A DNA stretch of 64,000 nucleotides, from contig JADDOH010010930.1 of the NCBI GenBank assembly GCA_016648135.1, positions 1-64,000 on the forward strand, read 5' to 3'. The notes beneath the pieces were generated by a model that saw nothing but the letters and a program-made list of their open reading frames with translations, was not told the DNA's origin and searched no databases. Both the position numbers and the translations under genes were made by a program. Shown here in pieces: positions 55,480 through 64,000 of this stretch (position 1 is the first letter of the stretch; the number at the start of each line of letters is the position of its first letter). This stretch comes from Agrypnia vestita. Taxonomy: Eukaryota; Arthropoda; Insecta; Trichoptera; Phryganeidae.

Positions 55480-56333
55480 CTCAGCTCTTCACTTTATAAG
55501 TACAAAGTTCAAAAGCGGTAGTTCAGTCAGTATAAGTTTCTCATCCTGCCAGGAAATCATGTCGTAATAATGATCGCTCTCAAAATTGATTTGTGGTATC
55601 ACAAAAGATCTCGACAATGATTTTTGCGAGGCACGAGCTTTCAAAACTCTTATATACCCTATTCTATTACAATTTTGTTGTCATTTGTCAACAAAATTTT
55701 GAACATTTGCCTCCCTGATATCACTCAGTTTAGCCGAAGCAATAGCAGCGTCTGCTCTGTGCGATATGCCATAACGATCACATACTTCAGCCAACTTTTC
55801 GAATTTTTTTGTACTTTCTCAATTTTCTCTTCCTTTAACTATGTTTCCAATGCCTATGCATCTGAAAGTTCTTTGGTCTTCAAGAAATGGGTGGTCTTTA
55901 ATCGGAACAATTTTATTTTGTCCACATTTACAAGAAGAATATATTTTGCATTTGCACGCAGCAACGTCAAAAAGAATTGTTGATTTAGTTATAAAGTTTT
56001 CTATTTTATATAAATACGATTGACTTTTTGGCTCTTTGTTGAATTTTTTCGATAGTAGCCTATACTGTTTGCAATATGATAATAGAAGCTGGCTCACAAT
56101 GCTTGCATTTTTCCAAACTTTAAGAACGGTTCGAGCCACTTGAGAAGTGATGACTTTTGCTTGTGGTTCTAAACTACTTGACTGTTTCATTTCATGACGC
56201 ACCCACTCATAATGTCGTTAAACATATCTATAAGTTGTTAACATAGTACTTTTGAATTTTTGGGATATTTCTCAAAAATACGTAATTTCGTACGACCTCT
56301 GGTTTCTTTTGAACTTGACGAATTCGATGCCAT
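55480..56333 (-). pseudogene. Broken copy of an uncharacterised multi-copy arthropod gene
   Basis: From ATG at 56333: MASNSSSSKETRGRTKLRIF, stop near 56238; resumes and holds a 127-codon frame (55819-56202) with VARTVLKVWKNASI, LFDVAACKCKIYSSCKCG and FLEDQRTFRCIGIGN; after a frameshift KLAEVCDRYGISHRADAAIA (about 55720-55790); then SRSFVIPQINFESDHYYD (about 55540-55600). The CKC...CxC, DQR and CDRxGVSHRA blocks recall, from memory, a repeated family of unknown function in arthropods and cnidarians, perhaps transposon-borne. At least three disabling changes. Confidence 0.5.
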
Positions 56334-56856
56334 TGTGATTCGTTTAATGAATGAATTAAACACTTAAATTTATTACGTATAATATGTAGAAATTTAACGA
56401 CGGTTGAAAACATATAAACTAACAAATACAACCGTTCGGTATGGAGTCTGACCTAATGAGGCACGCATAACGGGAGCGCGACCCGAAACAAGCTGAAATT
56501 GCCTGAACGGGGGTAGGTATTTAAGCTAACAGATTATCAAAATGAACTTAAATATGGCGTTTTCCTTATGCTGGCTACATTATTATTAGAAAAAAGCATT
56601 TAATTACTAATACAATTGGGAAATACAAAAAATATATCGTTCTGATTGGAAAGTTATTTTGCAATTTTTTCTATATTTTAAGGCCTTTGAACTAGCCAAA
56701 AGTACCAATATTAAGGAAAACTGTAAATGCAGCATTTCATAACATATAAAAATGCAACTTTTGAGAACTATTAAATTTGAAAAATCGAAAGTTGAAAAAA
56801 GTGACACACCCTAATGCACACTGCTTTTATAAGGATTTTTTCCGAGGTCAGGCATC

Positions 56857-56928
56857 TCCGATATGGTATAATGGATACTCTACCTGACTCTCATTCAGGG
56901 GGCTCGGGTTCGAATCCCGGTACCGGAA
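56857..56928 (+). tRNA. tRNA-Glu(CUC)-like sequence, SINE head
   Basis: Acceptor TCCGATA/TACCGGA (6 of 7 pairs), anticodon stem CCTGA/TCAGG perfect with loop CTCTCAT (U33 present, anticodon CTC), T arm with TTCGAAT loop, discriminator A, 72 bases. It resembles animal tRNA-Glu, but G occupies the fourth acceptor position and the sequence continues into a SINE body present at two other loci. So a SINE head is likelier than a working gene. Confidence 0.55.
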
Positions 56929-57073
56929 TATATTTTTCAATTATTTAATTCTATTAGATAATTTTTATTTTTGATTAAATTTTGGTATCTATTTTATTTA
57001 TAAATTAATCATTTATTTATGTTGCTAGAGTGATATTGTCATAAAAGGACAATATCGCGTTTATTTTTACGCA

Positions 57074-57183
57074 CAATCGTATTCATCATCATCATCATTA
57101 GCGCTACTGCCCACTGTGAGTCTTGACCATATTTAGAATTTTTCGCCAATCCACCCGGTCCATCGCCCACCTTTTTCAGTTTT
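57074..57183 (-). mobile_element. RTE-like LINE 3' end inserted in SINE S3
   Basis: Minus strand: MDRVDWRKILNMVKTHSGQ and stop, then an ATGATGATGATGA tail. The AATCGTATT direct repeat on both sides (57067 and about 57187) is the target duplication, and the SINE body continues after it. Only about 100 bp long. Confidence 0.65.
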
Positions 57184-57300
57184 ATTCTAATCGTATTAAA
57201 AAGTACCTACCCTTTATCTGTCGGAAGGGGAAATAAAAAAAATATTAAAATATTTTAATAATAAAAGTCTTTATTATTTATTATTTTACGGGTATACAGC

Positions 57301-58020
57301 TATAAATAAGATAATAGCTATTTATTCTTTATATTCAATTTGAAATGAGGCGTAAAAAATATTTTTGGTGGGGCCGAGAATCGATTAACTATTTATTCGT
57401 GAAGCTGTTTAAATTCTTTAGTAAGCTTTTATTTGTCATAAAATGTAATAAGTGCTATTTAATGTTTATTGATAACCTGTAACATTTTCAAAACGATTGG
57501 GATGAATGAAAAGTGTTTATTTATACATTTATTTTCTCATTTAAGAATACTCCAATATTTTTGTCTCACTAATAAAAAATAAGTAACTAGGACAAATGTC
57601 GAAAAACAAGACAAGTAGTCAATACCTCTACTGGCACCAGACATGTATATTTTTGAAATTTTTTATTCTTATGCAGAATAGGGCTGCACTTTCAATATCT
57701 ATATAAAATGACTTACGAATAATACGCAGTGAATGGGTTTTATTTCCATTTTTTTATAAAATTATTGATGTTTTGAGTATTTGGTATTAAAAAAAATATT
57801 TTTTCGTACATTTTACATATACAGCATAAATGATGAACACACTACATTTATGTCATGTTTAATTGAATTGCGTTTATTTATTAAATTATTTCAACTATTG
57901 ATTGTCCTTTCTTTCCATTACATGTTTTCAATCTCTCCATTACGGGTTTCCAATAGCCCCATTACAGGTTTCTACTAACTCCATCGAAAGGTAAATACTC
58001 GTATAAACGCGTTATAAATT
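57301..58020. other. Anonymous AT-rich DNA
   Basis: A degenerate tandem of about 22 bp, CCATTACATGTTTTCAATC-like, occurs about four times at 57908-57985. No gene. Confidence 0.45.
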
Positions 58021-58023
58021 TAA

Positions 58024-58039
58024 GATTATCCCATATATA

Positions 58040-58070
<31 letters not shown>

Positions 58071-58165
58071 TGTTTATGGAAGACCAACAGCACAAAAAAA
58101 AAAGCATAGAAAACATTGATACAATATAGATGGCCAATTACAGGTCTCCACATTTAGATATATAT
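58024..58165 (-). mobile_element. Probable LINE 3' tail, (AAAT)n
   Basis: About nine TTTA units (58036-58070) followed by TGTTTATGGAAGACCAACAG. On the minus strand this is a short unique 3' UTR ending in AAATAAATAAAT, the typical tail of Jockey-like LINEs, as at 4160 and 23365. No coding part. Confidence 0.4.
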
Positions 58166-58169
58166 ATAT

Positions 58170-58320
58170 ATAAAGGGTTATTTGGAAAACATTAATAACC
58201 TCGCAGGACTATATTCCTGCCTTGATTATGATGAGTCGAAAATGTTCCAGCTATCATAACCTAATATTAATAGTTATGAAGATAAGCGACATCAAAGTTT
58301 GCATTTTTTTTTCATTTCAT
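58170..58320. mobile_element. Foldback MITE (Tc1/mariner-like), half copy
   Basis: AAGGGTTATTTGGAAAACAT, TAATAACCTCGCAGGACTAT, CTGCCTTGATTATGA and GCGACATCAAAGTTTGCA match the left arm of the 44536 element; the right arm is missing, ending in a T run. Confidence 0.65.
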
Positions 58321-59485
58321 TTCATCTTGGAGCGGCGGGAGGGGGAAAAATTTTAAAAAAAGCTCTGGACTAAGCTAGAGATTAAAGATAAGCAAAAATT
58401 TTCAAAATTAGACAAAAACTCGCAAAGTTATTAGCGTTTCCTCCTGAACCATGGACCATGGCTGGTCATGGTTGGTCCATGGACCAAAAAGGCAAAGAAC
58501 TAAAATTGATGGCAGTTTCGCCGCCGGGGTACCTTCCTTGAGCAAATTTTGATAAAAAAAACGTGGGCGGGCTGCGCCTGCCTAGTGTGTTAAAATAATC
58601 AGGTTAGATTTGCAGAAAAATCAACGAAAAAATGAAAAAAACACAAAGACTCATCCATATATATAAACTCCACTTTATATACCTTGCGCAAATTATGTTG
58701 CTAAAGGATTTTTACGCTACTTGAAACATTATTATAATGATTATAGTAAGTAAATGTTATTAATACAATTTTAATTTCTTTTATAAACACATATTTTTAA
58801 ACTTTTTTAACCTTGCTGTAACAGCTCATATTTTTTTTACAAAATATGTATTCTCTACAGTCGACCCAAAGGCATCTAAGATGATATCTCTTGCTAGTAA
58901 AATATTATACACAGGCTAAAAACATCATTTGAAACTCTTTTCATACTGTACCAGAAGAAAATCCGAAAAAAAATTTCATGCAACGGTGACCCGCCCTAAT
59001 GTTTAGGTCATTCAGAAAAAAATTACAATATTTATTATGCATCACATAAGACGAAACTGATGAGCAGTCTTAATGATAAAATATGTTTAATTAAAACCTG
59101 GTAATTTGCATTATTATTATTTTAACTTGACTTATTATGTTTTAATTTTTTCAAATTATTTAATTAAATCATCTTTTCATATGATAATAATAACTTATTT
59201 TAGTATGATCTATGGCATGATTGCAAATTATTATACTTTGTCGGTTTTGCCCCACGATTTAATATTTTTTATTACCAGAGACGATATTTACGTAAAACTT
59301 TTCAGTGTTTACGTAAATAAATAATTAAATAAAAAAATGTAAAATATTCAAATTTTTTCTCTATATATTTTTTTCTTTATACAATACTTTATATTTTCTA
59401 GCGAAATTCATTATATTTTTGAGGCATTTCGGGGTCTCGACACTCCCCCCCGGGGTCTCGGCGCCGCTTGAGACAAGTACGCACG
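58321..59485. other. Unassigned DNA
   Basis: A self-complementary CCATGGACCATGG / GGTCCATGGACC cluster at 58450-58490 is the only structure noted. Confidence 0.4.
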
Positions 59486-59488
59486 GAT

Positions 59489-59655
59489 AAGTCTTTTCAT
59501 ATAAGCTTGCAATTGAGTTAGTGTGGGTACAGTGCGTAATACGCGCATTGTTTCCTTGTGTTAAGTTTAGGGATGTGAGAGGGAATATCCGTACACTGAA
59601 CACAATGCAACAATGCGCGTATTACACAATGTATGCTTATATGAAAAGACCTATA
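59489..59655. repeat. Imperfect inverted repeat
   Basis: GTCTTTTCATATAAGC and TGCGTAATACGCGCATTGTT on the left return inverted on the right as AACAATGCGCGTATTACACA and GCTTATATGAAAAGACC, around a unique spacer of about 60 bp. It has MITE-like form without clear target duplication. Confidence 0.6.
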
Positions 59656-60354
59656 GATGTATATGGATCGGGTCTGCGTTCAGTGACAAGAGTTAGATCA
59701 GTTGACTCATAATGTATTATCAGATAAATACCAAAAGTTTGTGTGACAATTGATATGATTTTATGTGTTAAAATAAATAATAATTAAATCAGGGTAGACG
59801 AAAAAATTTTATTCACTACATTTTTTAAAATAATTCTAGTACCTACCCTATTGTTGAAATATGATTAAAAATAACTTAGTTTATTGTTATTCATATACAA
59901 AATAATATAAATTATTTTCACACATGTGGATAGAATTATAAATTACCATGAAATATTAATTTACTTTACATGAAGCAGTAAGCATTACATATAGGTAATT
60001 TTACTTTCAGTTACATTAATCCTCTAATCCGAATACTTAATAACTAATTCTTTGTAATCTGTAATGTCTTATTATTTATGGTATATAATATGTTTTAAGA
60101 ACGGTTCCCTAAATATTAAGGGGAAAATATAATACAATAAAATATACCTGAATAAAATCTAGAGAAAATTATTTTGCGTAGAAGCTATGATAATTATATT
60201 TTTGGGAGACGTGTAGACCGATGTTGCCCTCAGGAGAAACTCAAGAGTATTTCGTAATATAATGAAGAACATGTTTTTCTTTTCTTACATGTACCAAGAA
60301 ATACTAATACGAGAGATATTGTAAATGATTTTGTAATTACTTTTTTTATTATTA

Positions 60355-60560
60355 GTGGGTATCCCAATTACAATAATTTCATTGTCTGTCTGTCCGTACC
60401 TCCTTCTGTTCGTCTGTATCCGTAACTTCGTGTAACGTCCGTAATTTCGTTCGAATCGAAGGCTAAAAAAAACAAATTAAATGGCCGGAGATGGGGCTTG
60501 AACCCCGGACTAGCATACTCGAACGCGGAGACCTACGGATGTTGCCATCATCGTATGTGT
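60355..60560 (-). mobile_element. SINE S2, partial copy
   Basis: Minus strand: GTCCGGGGTTCAAGCCCCAT (B-box-like), CTCCGGCCATTTAATTTGTT, then TTCGAACGAAATTACGGACG, TTACACGAAGTTACGG and a CAGACAGACA microsatellite. It lacks the second tRNA-like head of the 54565 copy. Confidence 0.6.
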
Positions 60561-60662
60561 GGGACCCTTCCAAAATAGACTACATAATATAATATACAAT
60601 ACACAATATATTTCTTTATGTAACCTAAGTGCTTATAAACATTGTCTCCGCGGTTGATGGGA

Positions 60663-61010
60663 TTTTCTGCGTGGTATAGTGGAAAGATATCCGACTCCCG
60701 CCCGGGGGACTCGGGATCGATTCCCGATACCGGAATTTTTTTCTCATTTTTTATTTTATTTTATTTTGATATGTATTTTATTTATAAAATTAATGTTGTC
60801 GCGTTAGTTTTACGCACGCACAATTGCCGTAATCGCCAGGGTTTTATTAAAATAGTAGGTGCCATTAACTACCGGGGAAATATAAAAAATATTTTGATAA
60901 AAGTCGTTGTTACGAACAAAACACATACTGCTTATTTTTTTAATTTTTGTATTTTTTGTGAAAATAGCGACTTCGGCACGGTACCGATGTCACCAGTGGG
61001 TATCTAATTT
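60663..61010 (+). mobile_element. SINE S3, copy b
   Basis: tRNA-like head at about 60664-60736: GGTATAGTGGAAAGATATCC, GACTCCCGCCCGGG, B-box-like GGGATCGATTCCC, CCGGAA. Anticodon loop reads CTCCCGC (CCC). Body: GTTTTACGCACGCACAATTG, GTAATCGCCAGGGTTTTATT, AGGTGCCATTAACTACCGGG, AAAAGTCGTTGTTACGAAC. Confidence 0.65.
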
Positions 61011-61039
61011 TTATTTAATAAAATGTGCACTCAAGCCAG

Positions 61040-61200
61040 GCTATAAGGTATTTTTATAACAAATAAATGAGGAGGTAGAAAAATTAGGTTTCATTTCTGT
61101 TTCTACTTCCGGACCATCAACAACTCTTTTATATTGACGATTCAGCAAAAGTTATTAGCGATCTACTCCTACAAATAAAGAGTCTTTGTTTTGTATTGAA
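61040..61200 (+). mobile_element. Probable 5' LTR of the BEL/Pao element (3' part)
   Basis: Before the coding remains lies ACAAATAAAGAGTCTTTGTT (polyadenylation-type signal), then GTATTGA, then AAAGTGGTCCTTCTAGCCGG (61201-61220), which resembles the leader start usual in BEL/Pao elements just downstream of the 5' LTR. The left LTR edge was not found; SINE S3 abuts it. Confidence 0.4.
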
Positions 61201-61289
61201 AAAGTGGTCCTTCTAGCCGGATTGCTGATTTTATCTATAAATTGTCAACCTATGACAGTATGACTAACGATCGGGGCCACGATCAGGGA

Positions 61290-64000
61290 CGCTGCGGGAG
61301 GAGGATGCGGTCAGCAGGAAAGCAGGCTTGGACTCATCGGACGATTCGCTGTCCGAGGCCGAGCGTGATTCTCAGCCTGGGAATTACGAATGAACTATGG
61401 AAGTAATGGCGGAAACTATTCACATGATGAAGGCGAGCCAAGGATTTGCTGCCATTCGCCGGGGATGCACTGGAATGGCGATCATTCAAGGCACATTACG
61501 AACAATCTACAAGTCTGTGTGGACTGACAGCAGCCGAGAATCTCCTCCGACTGCGGTGCCCTTTAAAGGGATGAGCGTGCGATGCCGTAAACAAGATGCT
61601 CATTGACCCAATAAATGTTAATGAAATCATGCATGTACTCCAGCGGCGTTTTGGTCAACCTGACACCATTATCGCCAGCATGCTGGAAAAAGTGAGGCGA
61701 CTACCACGCATTTTGCCAACCGCTGACTCGGAAACTTTGGTCGAGTACGTGGTGGCAGTACGGAACACAGTCGCCACGGTCAACCCGAAACCGAAACCCG
61801 AAATACCTAATGTAACCACAATTGCAGCGTGAAATGGTCACTAGACTGCTCCTTGGCGTGCGAGTGGTATGGTTTTCCTCGCGTGTGGGAGCCACTGAAG
61901 ACGCAACCATCCAGAATTTCTCATAATGGCTAACAATGGTGGCCGATGCTGCATCACTTTCCATGACCATGACCATGACGCCCCCGTTATGGAGCAACAA
62001 CAGCGCCGATGGAGCGGACAGGTACTTGCAACATTTGTGCATCACGTCCCACCACACCGCTGCTACAGAGAGTTTTCTCGCCGAACTGTCATCGACCGTT
62101 TGGCCTTTGCACGCTCAAGCGGGCTATGTTTTGTGTGTCTCGACTACTGGACACAGGAACACAGAAACATTTGCAGAAATAAGAAGTGCGGTTAGCGGTT
62201 GTAAGCTACGACACCACAAAATGCTGCATGGGGCGCCACGTGAAGTAACTCCAGCTGGGGCATCCACCGCAGAGAACGCCATCCTTGGAGCCGCCGCCGC
62301 GAGCGCACCATCGTGCGCCCAGCGCAGATCGAGCGGACATACCGGATACGGTGCGCAAGCACAGTGGGCCTCACGGGCCTATTCAACGAACCACCCATGC
62401 TCCTGAAGTGCTACCAGTCATCGTAACTAGCCCACGCAGACAGATAAAAATACACGCACTACTCGACGAAGAGTCCACCGAAACCCTCATCGAGGTGGGG
62501 GTGGTCAGTGCAATTGGGGCCCAGAGACCGGGGCGCGGACTAAATATCCACGGCGCCAATTTAATGTGAGCCTCGGAGGACCGGTCGCAACAATTGACAT
62601 TGGACTGAAAGGCAGTGGGCCCGTCGAGTATCCGCTGCGAGCAAGGACTTTAAGAAACTTCGCTCCGCAGTGGACAATGCCGCGCTATGGAAAAAGATCG
62701 CGTGCAGGCCGCGACAAGTCCAAGGAGGTAAGGCCGCAGTTATTAATTGGCCAGGATAATGCTCACCTCATCGTCACACGTGAGTTGAAGACGGTACCAG
62801 CTGGAAACAAGGGTATTCTGTCCTGCACGGCTTTGGGATGCATGGGATTGCGGCCCATAAGGAGCGATAGTGCTCTCCTTGATGCCCACCATGATCCCCG
62901 CTATGAACAGCCTGGAGACTTTTGTCAAAGCACACTTCGCCGTGGACTCACGTGGAGTCACCACCACAACACGAATTGATGCAGACGATTCACGAGCTGA
63001 ACAGATAATGACAGCTACCACTCATCAATTGCCAAATGAGCAGTGGGAAACCGGCCTACTCGGATGAAACATACGCCGCCGCATACAGGGCAAATATCGC
63101 TCATTATATCGACAAAGGCTACGCCCGAGCCCTGTCAGCACTAGAGGTGGCCAAACTTGGGAGCCGCCACTGGTACTTGCCGCATTTCGCGGTTTTCAAC
63201 CCAAACAAACCGGGAAAGATCCGCGTGGTTTTCGATGCAACGTGCAGAGGCGTCTCCCTCAACGATGTCCTGTCATCGCTGCTGGGAAATCTTTTCTGAT
63301 TCCGGGAAGTTCGAGTGGCGCTGGCCGTCGACGTGCAGGAAATGTTCTTGCGCATAACAATACGTGAAGCTGACCACAATGCACAGCTGTTTCTGTGGGG
63401 AGAACCGGGAGGAGTCAGGAAAACCTATCAAATGATGCCTATGGTTTTCGGTGCCACCTGCTTCCTTACCAGTGCCCAGTACGGATGACTACCACGATGC
63501 GGTGGATACGACGGCTGAGGCCGTCACGATGGTCGCAGAAGTGTCCGAAGTACTGCATCGAGGCAAAATGCACTTGACAAATTGGGCTTCAAACGACCAG
63601 TACAAATTATTGGCGAAGACACCACAACCGAAAGAATTCTCGAGATCACCTGGGACCCAGCCTTCGACAAATTCATTTTTAAATTCGTAAATCTACCAGA
63701 ACTGGAAGTTGGGGAACGGCCGACCAAGCGGCAGCTACTGAGCGGAGTCATGCGAATCTTTCACTTGGTGGGTTTTGTCGCCTGCCTGGTTATCAGGTCA
63801 AGAAGTGTGGCGGTCGAAGGTCGACTGGGACCAGATGATCAGTCCCGAGCACGCTGAGAAATGACGCGCCTGGCACCGACTCTGCAGACAAGTAGGTGCG
63901 CCATCATGCGCCAATGTGTATCCAGCCAAAGCGGTCGCGTTACTCTACACGTCCTCAGTGATGCATCCGAACTGGCCAGCTGCGCGGTTGCCTACTTCGT
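61290..64000 (+). pseudogene. BEL/Pao LTR retrotransposon, frameshifted gag-pol, runs off the edge
   Basis: In order and in several frames: gag with INVNEIMHVLQRRFGQPDTI (61620-61680); a Cys/His knuckle CFVCLDYWTQEH...C then GCKLRHHKMLHG (62130-62230, split by a frameshift); aspartic protease with IHALLDEESTETLIE (62450-62495); LLIGQDNAHLIVTRELK (62740-62790); RT with HWYLPHFAVFNPNKPGKIRV (63165-63230) and VDVQEMFLRITIREADHNAQ (63325-63390); a DDYHDAVDTT block (63487-63520); LEVGERPTKRQLLSG; and an RNase H start, HVLSDASELASCAVAYF (63948-64000). At least five frame changes and an RT deletion, so it is dead. The region is clearly GC-richer than the rest. Confidence 0.85.

Larger units (their letters stand above)
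56857..57300 (+). mobile_element. SINE S3, copy a, with tRNA-Glu-like head
   Basis: Head 56857-56928; then TATATTTTTCAATTATTTAA, an AT-rich zone, CGCGTTTATTTTTACGCACA, and, after an inserted LINE end (57074-57183), AAAAAGTACCTACCCTTTAT and AAGTCTTTATTATTTATTA. The order is that of the copies at 60663 and 19560. S3 bodies are not terminated by poly(A). Confidence 0.65.

Overview
The window looks like a gene-poor, transposon-dense piece of an arthropod, probably insect, nuclear genome. It is AT-rich, intron-less where coding can be read, full of decayed transposable elements and microsatellites, and carries CCTAA (insect telomere-type) repeats, tRNA-derived SINEs, mariner, BEL/Pao, Helitron, PIF/Harbinger, pogo-like and Penelope-like elements. 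The order cannot be fixed from the sequence. No intact host gene, rRNA, CRISPR array or prokaryotic operon was found. Nearly every coding trace is a broken transposon protein.

Layout. 1-2.7 kb: anonymous AT-rich DNA with one hammerhead-like motif. 2.7-5 kb: a possible MITE, a dead mariner transposase and a 5'-truncated LINE (family J). 5-9 kb: anonymous. 9.0-10.0 kb: a Penelope-like element with a GIY-YIG endonuclease between inverted terminal arms. 11.6-16 kb: a possible LTR, a TIR element with a tRNA-like core, a Helitron 3' end and an RTE-like LINE end. 16.5-22.2 kb: hammerhead-like repeats, a GC island, a pogo-like MITE and a PIF/Harbinger MITE. 23.2-28.5 kb: several LINE remnants, including one spanning over 3 kb on the minus strand with a CR1-like LINE nested in it. 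29.3-31.3 kb: a Helitron split by LINE family J, then an RT scrap. 32.2-35.3 kb: a foldback element with two head-to-head tRNA-like modules, then another hammerhead-like repeat. 36-47 kb: foldback MITEs, LINE ends, telomere-like repeats, a GC island, a Helitron and a mariner remnant beside an octamer minisatellite. 48-54 kb: a third Helitron, dispersed repeats and one unrecognised 77-codon ORF. 54-61 kb: three tRNA-derived SINE families and a broken multi-copy gene of unknown function. 61-64 kb: a frameshifted, GC-rich BEL/Pao retrotransposon running off the right edge.

Relations. Families recur inside the window and allow internal comparison: three Helitrons of one family, three LINE-J copies, at least four RTE-like LINE 3' ends, three copies of a Tc1/mariner-like foldback MITE, three S2 and three S3 SINEs. 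A hammerhead-like cassette (CTGATGA, one extra base, stem, GAAAC) occurs at about eight loci and usually sits in inverted-repeat pairs. That cassette, and the tRNA-like modules built into terminal-inverted-repeat elements, are the two signals most worth following.
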